Shown: positions 17,562-26,078 of the stretch, in pieces
Layout: every line of letters begins with the position of its first letter
How positions within the stretch are numbered: the first letter of the stretch is position 1
Source of the DNA: Minisyncoccota bacterium
Lineage (GTDB): Bacteria > Patescibacteriota > Minisyncoccia > Phycocordibacterales > UBA9973
Assembly (NCBI GenBank): GCA_017991395.1
Contig: JAGOQQ010000007.1
Location: 1 to 52,034 of the forward strand
Reading direction: 5' to 3'
Length of the DNA stretch: 52,034 nt
Made by a program: the position numbers and the translations under genes
The notes under the pieces: generated by a model
What the model was told of the DNA's origin: nothing
Databases searched by the model: none
What the model saw: the letters and a program-made list of their open reading frames with translations, nothing else

Positions 17562-20093
17562 TTATTCACCTGTGAGTGTGAAATATTTTACTTCTTCATT
17601 GTTGTTGTATACCGTATCATATCCTTTTATTTTAACTTCATTTTCTTCGCTTAGGTCATCAATTGATGAAAGGTCTATTGAATAGGTGAATGGAGATTGT
17701 GATACTGAATCAATATAAATTCCATTCAGGTATACTTCGATTTTTCTCAATGGGTATCTTCCAGATGAACTTACAGAAATATCTACTGTTTCAGACTTAG
17801 AGTATTGTGTATCATTGAGTGAAATTTGAACTCTAGGTTTATTTTCAACTGTATGAATATCATCAAAATCATTTGGTTTTTCTGATGCACTTACAAATTG
17901 ATTTTGATATTGACCACTATTTGATCGCCACCAATTTTGTACTGCTGTTTCCCAGTTGTTGTATTGAGAATCATTTTGTGGATTTGAAACTATTCCACCT
18001 GTTGGATTTGATTTATCTACCCAGTGAAGTATTGAATGAATATTTGTAATTACTTTTTCTTTTCGTGTTTCCGAAGGTGTGAGATCTGTTGCAAGTTTTC
18101 CTGAAATTGTATCAATTATAAAACTCTCTCCTCCTAAAAATTTACCTCTAAGTGGTGGAATAAGTGAATCATAATTTTCAGCGACAGATGGTTTTTCAAA
18201 TGATTCTCTTGGCATTTTTGATAATGCGTATTTCATCACTTGATTAAATGTTGGACCAGACACAGTAGAACCTTTTTTCATAGGTGTGTTTTCATTATTT
18301 CCTGACCACACTCCCACCACCACAGAAGGGCTGTATCCAATCATCCACGCGTCTTTATTACTATTTGTTGTTCCTGTTTTTACCGCAACATCATCAGACA
18401 CATTCAATGTAGAGTTCGCTCCAAATGTTGGTGTACGCGCTTGATTGTCTGAAAGAATATCAGAAATCATCAATGCAACATTTTTTGAAAGTACTTGCTG
18501 TTCTTGTTGTGTGTACTGCTCCAACACTTGACCTGTTTCTGTTTCTATACGAAGTACTCCTGTTGCAGGAACTCTAATTCCCTCATTTGCAAATACACCA
18601 TACGCACTTGCCATATCTAGGAGTGACACCTCACCACCTCCGAGTACAAGAGTAAGTCCATATTGTTCCGGATTTGTAAGAGATTTTATTCCCATATCTT
18701 TTGCTGTTTTTAAAGAATCTTTAATACTTGTGAGGTAAAGTAGTTTTACTGCGGGAACGTTGATTGATTGAGCAAGTGCATCACGAAGCATCATTGGACC
18801 ATGAAAAAGACCATTGTAGTTTTGTGGCATATAACAATCATTTTTACTTCGTCCTCCTTTTGGATTTCCGTATGCATCACACGACGCTTGAAATTCTGTT
18901 GGTACATCAAAAAGTACTGTTTCCGGAGTATATCCTTTCATAAATGCAGTTGCATAAATAAATGGCTTAAATGATGAACCCGGCTGTCGTCGTGCTGTAG
19001 TGATATTAAAATTTCCATCAATCTCTTTGTCAAAATAATCTCGAGAACCAACCATGCTTAATATGTGTCCTGTTTTTGGATCAAGTACCACCACACCAGT
19101 ATTTGTCGCATTGTAAGTTTTTGCATTTTCTAATGCATTTTTAAGAGCCACTTCTTCTGCTTTTTTCTGAATATCATAATCAAGAGTGGTGATCACTTTC
19201 AAACCTCCTCCTTCAATCGCATCTTTACCATATTTTTGTTCCAAGTATTCACGAATAAACATTACGAAGTGCGGTGCTTTCAGACCTGTTGCTTCACGAG
19301 GAATAAACACTACTTGCTCAGCTTTTGCCGTGGTCATCTCGTCTTCAGTAATAAATCCAAGTTCTTTCATTCGTGAAAGCACCACATTTTTTCGAGTATC
19401 AAGAAGTTCTTTGTTTTTTCCATATGGAGAATATCGAGTTGGTGCTTGAGGAATCGCTGCAATATATGCAGATTCAGCAAGTGTTAGGTCACGTGCTTTT
19501 TTATTAAAAAAAGTTCGTGATGCTTCCTCGACACCATACACACTTCCACCATAAGGAACTTCATTTAAATATATTCCCAAAATATCTTCTTTAGAAAGTT
19601 GCTGTTCAATTTTTACTGCAAGAATCCACTCTTTTACTTTTCGAGTAATAGTTTTGTCTTTTGTAAGAAGAGTATTTTTTATAATTTGTTGTGTGATTGT
19701 TGATCCTCCTTGTGAAAAATCCACACTCAACACATTCACAAGTACCGCTCGGAGAATAGCTTTTGGTTGGATTCCTTGGTGTTGGTAAAAATTTGAATCT
19801 TCAATTGCGACTGTCGCTTTTTTGATATTGTCGCTAATTTCTGTAAAAGGAACTACTGTACGTTTGATATCTTGGTGTACATCATAAAGAAGAATTTCAC
19901 CTGTGTTGTCGTAGATTTTTGTAGAACGCTCGATTTTTCGCGCGTCAAAAGAATTGAAATCAGGAATTTCAATCATACCAACCCACACCATAAGAGCAGC
20001 CCCGAGAAGCACACCTGTACTTAAAAGGAAAATAAATGTATTTATAAAAATATGTTTCTTTTTTGATTTATGTTCAGTCATTCTATTCATCAT
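17562..20093 (-). CDS. Class A penicillin-binding protein
   Basis: 843 residues. Membrane anchor at about 15-42; glycosyltransferase (GT51) motifs EDSNFYQHQG near 98-107 and QGGSTITQQI near 128-137; transpeptidase motifs SSFK at 373-376, SIN at 443-445 and KTGT at 572-575. It polymerises and cross-links peptidoglycan outside the membrane. The C-terminal ~90 residues look like an Ig-like add-on (PRVQISLNDTQYSKSETVDISV). So this organism builds its own wall. Confidence 0.95.
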   Translation of the reverse strand: MMNRMTEHKSKKKHIFINTFIFLLSTGVLLGAALMVWVGMIEIPDFNSFDARKIERSTKIYDNTGEILLYDVHQDIKRTVVPFTEISDNIKKATVAIEDSNFYQHQGIQPKAILRAVLVNVLSVDFSQGGSTITQQIIKNTLLTKDKTITRKVKEWILAVKIEQQLSKEDILGIYLNEVPYGGSVYGVEEASRTFFNKKARDLTLAESAYIAAIPQAPTRYSPYGKNKELLDTRKNVVLSRMKELGFITEDEMTTAKAEQVVFIPREATGLKAPHFVMFIREYLEQKYGKDAIEGGGLKVITTLDYDIQKKAEEVALKNALENAKTYNATNTGVVVLDPKTGHILSMVGSRDYFDKEIDGNFNITTARRQPGSSFKPFIYATAFMKGYTPETVLFDVPTEFQASCDAYGNPKGGRSKNDCYMPQNYNGLFHGPMMLRDALAQSINVPAVKLLYLTSIKDSLKTAKDMGIKSLTNPEQYGLTLVLGGGEVSLLDMASAYGVFANEGIRVPATGVLRIETETGQVLEQYTQQEQQVLSKNVALMISDILSDNQARTPTFGANSTLNVSDDVAVKTGTTNSNKDAWMIGYSPSVVVGVWSGNNENTPMKKGSTVSGPTFNQVMKYALSKMPRESFEKPSVAENYDSLIPPLRGKFLGGESFIIDTISGKLATDLTPSETRKEKVITNIHSILHWVDKSNPTGGIVSNPQNDSQYNNWETAVQNWWRSNSGQYQNQFVSASEKPNDFDDIHTVENKPRVQISLNDTQYSKSETVDISVSSSGRYPLRKIEVYLNGIYIDSVSQSPFTYSIDLSSIDDLSEENEVKIKGYDTVYNNNEEVKYFTLTGE

Positions 20094-20188
20094 ACCTTGA
20101 TTTTACTATTTGTGTATATATCTATAACGTAGAATATACGCTTTCATTACACAAAGACAAAATCACGTTTTTGTGGTAGATTTTTACT

Positions 20189-21583
20189 ATGAACAGAGAA
20201 ACAGAAATACAAGAACTTCTCACGCGGGGTGTTGCGACATATATCGACCCAGACAAATCGTTTTCACAAAAACTCGAGTCAAATCCGAAAGGTATCGTCA
20301 TTAAATTCGGAGTGGATCCTACTCGTCCAGATATTCACCTTGGACACGCGGTGGTACTTCGACGTTTGCGAAAATTTCAAGACCTTGGATGTAAGGTGGT
20401 GTTTCTTATTGGAGACTACACAACACAAATTGGTGACCCAACAGGAAAGAGTAAGGTTCGACCAGAAATAAGCCAGCAGGAAATCGAACAAAACATGAAA
20501 ACATATCTCGAGCAAGTCGGAAAAATACTTCGCACTGATGAAGATGTGTTTACATGGATTAGAAATTCAGAATGGTTTTTGAATGTGTCAGACATTACAC
20601 CAGGAGACAAAACTGAAATAAAACTCTCAATAGATTCAAAAGAAGAAAATGTTCACAAAGAAGTTCCTGTCAATCCAAACTCATTTGTAGGAAAGGCGGT
20701 ACTTTTTGAAAATACGCGAATGCAAAAAACTCATATAAAAAATGAAAACGTACACATTGTTTCATTTTCAAATATTCTTTCAACCCTCCGACATATTACT
20801 CATGCACGATTGATTGAACGAGATATGTTCCAAGAAAGACTAAAAAGTGGTGGTGAATTATATATGCATGAAATGCTTTACCCTGTAATTCAAGGAATTG
20901 ATTCGGCTATACTTCACAAAATATATGGTGCGTGCGACCTCGAAGTTGGTGGTACAGATCAGACATTCAACATGCTCGTTGGGCGAGATGTGATGAAAAT
21001 GAACAAACAAGTTCCTCAGGCAGTACTCTCATTTGACCTACTTGTCGGACTTGATGGAAAGGAGAAGATGTCAAAAAGCCTTGATAATTATGTTGCAATC
21101 AATGATGAGCCTTCAGATATGTATGGCAAAATAATGTCTATTCCCGATTCTGCACTCACTGAATATTTCACTCTCTGTACATATACTCCACAAAACGACA
21201 TTGATGAAATTGTATCTCAAATGCAAAACAACAAAGTAAATCCAAAGGATATCAAAATGCGACTCGCGGGTGAAATTGTGGCGATGTATCACGGGGAAGG
21301 TGCGCGTGTGATCGCTGAACAAGATTTCATCACCAAGTTTCAAAAGAAAGAAATTCCCGATGAAGTTCCAGAATACACCGCCTCACAAGACGAATTGCTA
21401 ATGGATGTATTTAAAAAAGCAGACGTTGTGGAATCAAACAACGAATTCCGAAGACTTGTCGAAGAAAGTGCAATCACACTCCTCACCGATGAAAATCAAA
21501 AAATAAGTGATCCTCAAATACACGCAAAAGAAGGAGTCTATAAAATAGGCAAAAAAAGATTTATAAAAATCGTCCATAAATAA
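20189..21583 (+). CDS. tyrS: Tyrosyl-tRNA synthetase
   Basis: 464 residues. The class I signatures are HLGH at 50-53 and KMSKS at 293-297; the tyrosine-pocket region is seen in the segment with VGGTDQTFN near 253-261, and an S4-like RNA-binding domain ends the protein. It charges tRNA-Tyr. It is ~40 residues longer than usual, owing to an insert at about 133-185 with a charged EIKLSIDSKEENVHKEVP segment. A terminator with GCCAGTTGGC follows. Confidence 0.93.
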   Translation: MNRETEIQELLTRGVATYIDPDKSFSQKLESNPKGIVIKFGVDPTRPDIHLGHAVVLRRLRKFQDLGCKVVFLIGDYTTQIGDPTGKSKVRPEISQQEIEQNMKTYLEQVGKILRTDEDVFTWIRNSEWFLNVSDITPGDKTEIKLSIDSKEENVHKEVPVNPNSFVGKAVLFENTRMQKTHIKNENVHIVSFSNILSTLRHITHARLIERDMFQERLKSGGELYMHEMLYPVIQGIDSAILHKIYGACDLEVGGTDQTFNMLVGRDVMKMNKQVPQAVLSFDLLVGLDGKEKMSKSLDNYVAINDEPSDMYGKIMSIPDSALTEYFTLCTYTPQNDIDEIVSQMQNNKVNPKDIKMRLAGEIVAMYHGEGARVIAEQDFITKFQKKEIPDEVPEYTASQDELLMDVFKKADVVESNNEFRRLVEESAITLLTDENQKISDPQIHAKEGVYKIGKKRFIKIVHK

Positions 21584-21610
21584 AAAACCGCCAGTTGGCG
21601 GTTTTTTATT
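21583..21610. terminator. Bidirectional terminator
   Basis: AAAAAACCGCC and GGCGGTTTTTT arms around AGTT, between convergent tyrS and the small acidic gene. Confidence 0.85.
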
Positions 21611-21818
21611 AGAATACTTCTTCCTCTTCTTTTTCCTCGTCGTCATCGAGTGAGTCTTCGTCTTCCCATGATGGACCATCAAGGGCAACATCATCTTCAG
21701 TTCCAAGTTCATCAATAACATCATCACCCAATACTCCTTCACCCAATTCTTCCTCTTCTTCATCGTCGAGTGATACAAATAATGGGCTCTTAATTAAAGT
21801 TTCTTCTTCGTAGTGCAT
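21609..21818 (-). CDS. Small highly acidic protein
   Basis: About 69 residues from the ATG at 21818 (MHYEEETLIKSPLFVSL...), with more than 40 percent Asp/Glu and two all-acidic runs, ending EEKEEEEVF. No family recognised; small acidic proteins of this style are common in CPR genomes. A GATAC-AAAAG-GTATC hairpin at about 21853-21867 lies in front and might be an operator. Alternative: the reading frame is a composition artefact; the terminator placed right at its end supports it being real. Confidence 0.5.
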   Translation of the reverse strand: MHYEEETLIKSPLFVSLDDEEEEELGEGVLGDDVIDELGTEDDVALDGPSWEDEDSLDDDEEKEEEEVF

Positions 21819-21904
21819 ACGTCTATAAAGCAATTGATTAATACTAATATGATACCTTTTGTATCAAATACAGAAAATTTTGCAAGGGGTAGGAGAAAAA
21901 TGTG

Positions 21905-22108
21905 GGGAAAATAAAAAAGACTTAAATCTCTAAACAATCCTTGTGAGCATGCGCACACAAGTAATGCACTGTCATAGGATAGCCTCAGGAACGAAAATCG
22001 CACCAAGACGTCCTAATCAAATACCTATAACCGCGAGGCTGATTGCTTAGAGATTTAAATCATTTTTAGAAAACAAAACGTCACCTACATATGTGCAAGG
22101 TGACATCT
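21905..22108 (-). ncRNA. Candidate structured ncRNA, about 200 nt, family unknown
   Basis: On the minus strand a consensus promoter (TTGACA at 22137-22142, 16-base spacer, TATACT at 22115-22120) is followed by a transcript with no ORF. A 5' hairpin with GTCACCT arms spans about 22080-22104. A 21-base near-perfect terminal helix joins 22041-22061 to 21919-21939 and runs straight into a T-rich tail (TCTTTTTTATTTT, about 21920-21907). Inside are a helix AGCCTC/GAGGCT, a hairpin CTTGTG/CACAAG, an AGGACG-CGTTCCT arm, and a possible pseudoknot TATAGG with CCTATG. Size and layout could fit 6S-like or another housekeeping RNA, but I found no 6S, SRP, tmRNA or RNase P signature. Confidence 0.7.
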
Positions 22109-22114
22109 AGGAAG

Positions 22115-22142
22115 AGTATAGCATATTAAAATTTTTTGTCAA
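22115..22142 (-). promoter_or_regulatory. Consensus promoter of the ncRNA
   Basis: TTGACA, 16 bases, TATACT on the minus strand. It overlaps the region just before ruvB, whose own -10 (TATACT ending 6 bases before ATG) faces the other way. Confidence 0.8.
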
Positions 22143-22171
22143 GCATCAGTCATATACTATATACTGTATAC

Positions 22172-23155
22172 ATGAACAATCCTGACGATCGATTTTTAGA
22201 TCAATCTCTTCGCCCATCTACTTGGGATGAATATATTGGACAAGAAACAATCAAAGAAAACCTCCGAATTCTTCTTCGTGCTGCCGAAGAACGCAATCAT
22301 CCCGCAGAACACATTCTTTTTTATGGCCCACCAGGACTCGGCAAAACCACACTCGCACATTTGATTGCAAAAGAAACAGGTAGGCAAATCAAAATCACCT
22401 CAGGTCCTGCTATTGAAAAAGTAGGCGACCTCGCGTCGATACTCACAAATCTTTCACCGGGAGATATTATTTTTATTGATGAAATTCACCGACTCAACAA
22501 AATGGTTGAGGAAGTACTTTATCCTGCGATGGAGTCTGGTGTGCTTGATATTATCATCGGGAAGGGACCATCTGCGCGTACAATCCAGCTCGACCTTCCG
22601 CCATTCACTCTTATTGCTGCGACGACACGAATCGCACTTCTTTCATCACCACTTCGTTCGCGTTTTGGAGGTGGAGTACATAGACTTGAATTTTATACTG
22701 AAGAAGAAATTAGAAAAATTGTTTCTCGAAGTGCGAAAATTCTCGGCGTGACTATTGATGATGAAGCATTGGTGGAAATTTCACAACGTTCACGATTTAC
22801 ACCACGAACTGCAAATTATTTTTTGAAACGATGTCGCGACTACGCACAAGTTCATAAAAAAGAACTTGATAAAAAAACAGTATTCCTGGCACTCTCACTT
22901 CTTGGAATAGACGAGCTTGGACTTTCTCAATCAGACAGACTTGTACTTGAAGCAATAATTGAAAAGTTCAATGGTGGACCGGTGGGACTCAACACACTCT
23001 CTGCTGCGACAAGTGAAGAAGAAGCGACAATTGAAGAAGTGACAGAACCCTACTTGATCCAACGAGGACTTCTCGAGCGTACACCACGCGGACGAATTGC
23101 AACTCAGAAAGCATACGAACATCTTGGATTTGAAGGATTTGAAGATAAAAAGTAA
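22172..23155 (+). CDS. ruvB: Holliday junction helicase RuvB
   Basis: 327 residues. Walker A GPPGLGKT at 52-59, Walker B IFIDEIHRLNK near 103-113, sensor I AATTR, arginine-finger region, and the C-terminal winged helix with TPRGRIATQKAYEHLG. RuvB hexamers drive branch migration with RuvA. I start at ATG 22172, 6 bases after a TATACT box; the in-frame TTG at 22136 lies in the promoter. ruvC follows 127 bases later but ruvA is far away at 41 kb. Confidence 0.97.
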   Translation: MNNPDDRFLDQSLRPSTWDEYIGQETIKENLRILLRAAEERNHPAEHILFYGPPGLGKTTLAHLIAKETGRQIKITSGPAIEKVGDLASILTNLSPGDIIFIDEIHRLNKMVEEVLYPAMESGVLDIIIGKGPSARTIQLDLPPFTLIAATTRIALLSSPLRSRFGGGVHRLEFYTEEEIRKIVSRSAKILGVTIDDEALVEISQRSRFTPRTANYFLKRCRDYAQVHKKELDKKTVFLALSLLGIDELGLSQSDRLVLEAIIEKFNGGPVGLNTLSAATSEEEATIEEVTEPYLIQRGLLERTPRGRIATQKAYEHLGFEGFEDKK

Positions 23156-23159
23156 ACAA

Positions 23160-23192
23160 GTAGTACGTAAAACGTAGAACGTAGAACGTTAA
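23160..23192. repeat. Degenerate heptamer array
   Basis: Array of the CGTRGAR family (ACGTAGAACGTAGAACGT core) between ruvB and ruvC. Confidence 0.6.
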
Positions 23193-23282
23193 ACACTAAA
23201 ACACAATAAACTCTCTCTAAAGACTAAAGACCAGAATCTCTATAAACTAACAACTATAAACTAAAAACTTCCTATTATTTAT

Positions 23283-23759
23283 ATGCGAATTATTTCTATT
23301 GATCCTGGATACGACCGACTCGGTGTGTCGGTAATGGAAAAAGATGCAAAAGGAAAAGAGGTCGTACTTTTTTCTGATTGTTTTCTGACTGACAAAAAAG
23401 AGTCGCTCGAAAAAAGAATTCTTTTTCTCGGGCAAGAAGTCAAAAGTGTAATCAAAAAATGGTCACCAACACATATGGCGATTGAAAAACTTTTTTTTAC
23501 AAAAAATCAAACCACCGCAATGAAGGTGGCAGAGGTTCGCGGTGTGGTGATTTATGAAGCGTCACAAAAGGGAATAATTATTCACGAATTTTCTCCACAA
23601 GATATTAAAATTGCAGTGACAGGATATGGAAATGCATCAAAAGATCAAGTATCAAAAATGACTGAAAAAATTCTGTCGCTTTCAAAAAAGAAACGTCTTG
23701 ATGATGAGATGGACGCCCTTGCGCTCGGAGTGACGGCGCTGGCACACAATAGGAAGTAG
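23283..23759 (+). CDS. ruvC: Holliday junction endonuclease RuvC
   Basis: 158 residues. RNase H-like fold with MRIISIDPGYDRLG (catalytic Asp7), AIEKLFF (Glu68), and the acidic pair in DDEMDALALG (Asp141 and Asp144). It resolves Holliday junctions with RuvAB. Normal length. Repeats start immediately after the stop. Confidence 0.95.
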   Translation: MRIISIDPGYDRLGVSVMEKDAKGKEVVLFSDCFLTDKKESLEKRILFLGQEVKSVIKKWSPTHMAIEKLFFTKNQTTAMKVAEVRGVVIYEASQKGIIIHEFSPQDIKIAVTGYGNASKDQVSKMTEKILSLSKKKRLDDEMDALALGVTALAHNRK

Positions 23760-24186
23760 GTAGTAGATAGTAAGAAGTAGGGAATTCAGAATTCAAACCT
23801 CCCCTAGAGGGGAGGACGACATTACACGAAGTGAATGCGAGGAGGGGTAAAGAATTGATTTTGCATTGTGTCATCCTGAACTTGTTTCAGGATCTCAAAA
23901 GTACCTTCTTTTTCACTCTTTCTCTTTTGAAACACGGATATTTTTCTGGTGAAAAATTCCTATACTTGCGCCGTCGCGCTCCGTAATGTTTCAAAAGAGA
24001 AAGAGTATTGTTTTAAGGAAAACAATTGTTTCTAAAATACATAAACACCCCGTCACCAGCGTGTCGTCTCCACTAAACAAGAATTATTGTTTCTTTTGAT
24101 AAAAATTAAAACCTGAACATCACTGTTCAGGTTTTTTATTTTCTTGTCCGCGTCAAGTCTGCGTAGGTCAGCGTCTAGTTCGCGTC
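23760..24186. repeat. Intergenic repeat cluster
   Basis: Three repeat families in one gap: a GC-rich palindromic CCTCCCCT/AGGGGAGG element with a CACGAAGTG hairpin (about 23798-23850), the ~180-base structured repeat shared with 5850-6023 (about 23865-24045; 19-base perfect arms at 23916-23934 and 23987-24005), and a GCGT-type tandem repeat (24146-24186). A hairpin AAAACCTGAACA/TGTTCAGGTTTT at about 24108-24137 may terminate transcripts. Confidence 0.75.
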
Positions 24187-25884
24187 TTAGTTTTGTTCTA
24201 AGTCCACCACCGACTTCACTTCTTCAAACGATGTTATACCTTTTAGTGCTTTAATGATTCCATCTTCTTTCATATCAAGAATTCCTTGGAGGTCACCCAC
24301 TTTTTTAATTTCACGCTCACTTGGGTTTCGTGGAATTATTTCCTCAATTTTCTCATCAGACACAATCGCTTCATAAATTCCAAGTCGTCCTTTGAATCCT
24401 GTGTTGTTACACTTATCACATCCAGAAGCTGTGTACAGAGTAAATGGTTTTGAAATATCAATTCCATAAAAACTCAAATCTTTTCCTTCAGTTTGTGCAT
24501 CAGTAAGAATTTTTCTCATCACAGCATCTTCTTCAGCACTGACCGCTCTTTCTTTTTTACATTCAACGCAAAGTTTTCTTACGAGTCGTTGTGCAATTGA
24601 AAGTGAAAGGGCAGAGGTCAAAATTTTTGGGTTCACATCAAGATCAATGAGTCGGGGAATTACACCTGCTGCATTGTTTGTGTGAAGAGTAGAAAACACC
24701 ATGTGTCCTGTGAGTGCCGACTCTACCGCAATCTTTGCTGTTTCGCTGTCTCGAATTTCTCCCACCATGATTACATCAGGGTCTTGTCGAAGTGCCGAAC
24801 GCAGTCCTTCGAGAAATGTATATCCTTTATCAGATTCAACTTGTGTTTGTGTGATTCCTGGCAAATGGTATTCGATTGGGTCTTCGATTGTGATTATTTT
24901 TATTTCTGGAGAATAAATTCTGCGCAAAAAAGCGTAGAGTGTAGTTGTCTTTCCAGATCCAGTTGGACCGTTGAGCAAGATAAGTCCATTTGGTTTTACA
25001 ATTTCTTTTTGAATCACTTCAAAAAGTCGTGGTTCAATTCCCAAGTCTTCAAGATGTACTTGAATAGATTTTGGGTTGAGTATACGCATCACAATAGACT
25101 CTCCGTATGCACCGGGAATCAAAGATGTACGAATACTTATTTCATCTTTCTCAATAAAAATACTAAAACGTCCGTCTTGAGCAATATCATTTACAAGTTT
25201 TAATCCCGAGAGAAGTTTGATGCGAGAATTGAGAAATTTGTGAATCTCAAATGGAAATTCCATGATGTCTTGAAGTAGCCCATCGAGACGATAGCGAAGT
25301 CGCACATGTCCTTCTTCTGGTTCAATGTGTATGTCTGAGGCGCCTATTGAAATTGCTCCCGCGAGAATAACCTCGAGCATTTTTGAAATTCTATGGCTCG
25401 ATGCATCTTTACTCATTTCATCAATTACATGAGGAACATCATTGATAGTACGAATACGTTTTCCAATTTCAATAATCGCTTCGCCTGTGATATCAAGTCC
25501 TCCTTGGCGAGATGTTGTGGCCATTGAGATTTCTTGGTATCGCTCCCATACTTTTGCAAGGCTTGCAGGTGAAGCCATATAAATATGCACGTTGTATCCT
25601 TTTGCTTCCAAATCTTTTTTAAGTGCGAGCACTTCGTCTCTCTCTGGTGCGCGCACTGCAATATGTACATCGTGTCCAAGAAGTTTGAATGGTGCTACTT
25701 CAATACTTCGTGCGAGATCTTCAGGTACCGTTCGGAGTGCATCATTTTCAACAAGAACACCCGCAAGGTTGATGTAGGGAACACTGTATCGAGTTTGTGA
25801 AAGCACTTCGGCAAGTTCTTCCTCTTCTTGTTTGCGAATTTCTTCTAATTTTTTCTTCTGTATTTCTTCGTCGTTTTGACTCAT
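24187..25884 (-). CDS. PilB/GspE-type assembly ATPase
   Basis: 565 residues. An N-terminal MshEN/GSPII_E-like domain is followed by the ATPase core: Walker A GPTGSGKTT near 306-314, Asp box/Walker B with RQDPDVIMVGEIRD, His box with THMVFSTLHTNNA-type residues, and a tetracysteine zinc site (CVECKK and CDKCNNTG). It powers type IV pilus or type II-like assembly at the inner membrane. ATG 25884 is 6 bases after TATACT; an upstream in-frame start is within the promoter. Other pilus genes are not adjacent. Confidence 0.92.
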   Translation of the reverse strand: MSQNDEEIQKKKLEEIRKQEEEELAEVLSQTRYSVPYINLAGVLVENDALRTVPEDLARSIEVAPFKLLGHDVHIAVRAPERDEVLALKKDLEAKGYNVHIYMASPASLAKVWERYQEISMATTSRQGGLDITGEAIIEIGKRIRTINDVPHVIDEMSKDASSHRISKMLEVILAGAISIGASDIHIEPEEGHVRLRYRLDGLLQDIMEFPFEIHKFLNSRIKLLSGLKLVNDIAQDGRFSIFIEKDEISIRTSLIPGAYGESIVMRILNPKSIQVHLEDLGIEPRLFEVIQKEIVKPNGLILLNGPTGSGKTTTLYAFLRRIYSPEIKIITIEDPIEYHLPGITQTQVESDKGYTFLEGLRSALRQDPDVIMVGEIRDSETAKIAVESALTGHMVFSTLHTNNAAGVIPRLIDLDVNPKILTSALSLSIAQRLVRKLCVECKKERAVSAEEDAVMRKILTDAQTEGKDLSFYGIDISKPFTLYTASGCDKCNNTGFKGRLGIYEAIVSDEKIEEIIPRNPSEREIKKVGDLQGILDMKEDGIIKALKGITSFEEVKSVVDLEQN

Positions 25885-26004
25885 ACAAAAAGTATACCGC
25901 ACTTATACAAATCGTAGAAACAGTGTCATTTTTGACCACATTTTTAGCACCAAAATGCCTGTTTTTGACCAATATTCACAATACTAAAATCGACCCCTTA
26001 CGTA

Positions 26005-26033
26005 TTGACAAAAGCTTTCAAGTGTGATAAGAT
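26005..26033 (+). promoter_or_regulatory. Sigma70-type promoter
   Basis: TTGACA at 26005-26010, a 17-base spacer and TAAGAT at 26028-26033. It drives the secreted protein at 26079, which unlike many neighbours has a ~40-base leader with an AGAAAG ribosome-binding site. Confidence 0.75.
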
Positions 26034-26078
26034 ATAGCCAGAAAACAAAAACTGTCTAAAAACTCAAAAAAGAAAGAT

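Noticed and set aside
21834-22010. 70-codon minus-strand ORF at 21794-22006
   Set aside because: It overlaps the ncRNA's terminal helix and terminator and looks like chance.
21905-22108. 6S, SRP, tmRNA or RNase P RNA identity for the ncRNA
   Set aside because: No GGAAGCAGC SRP loop, no tRNA-like ends, and no RNase P conserved regions; the 6S shape is possible but not specific enough.
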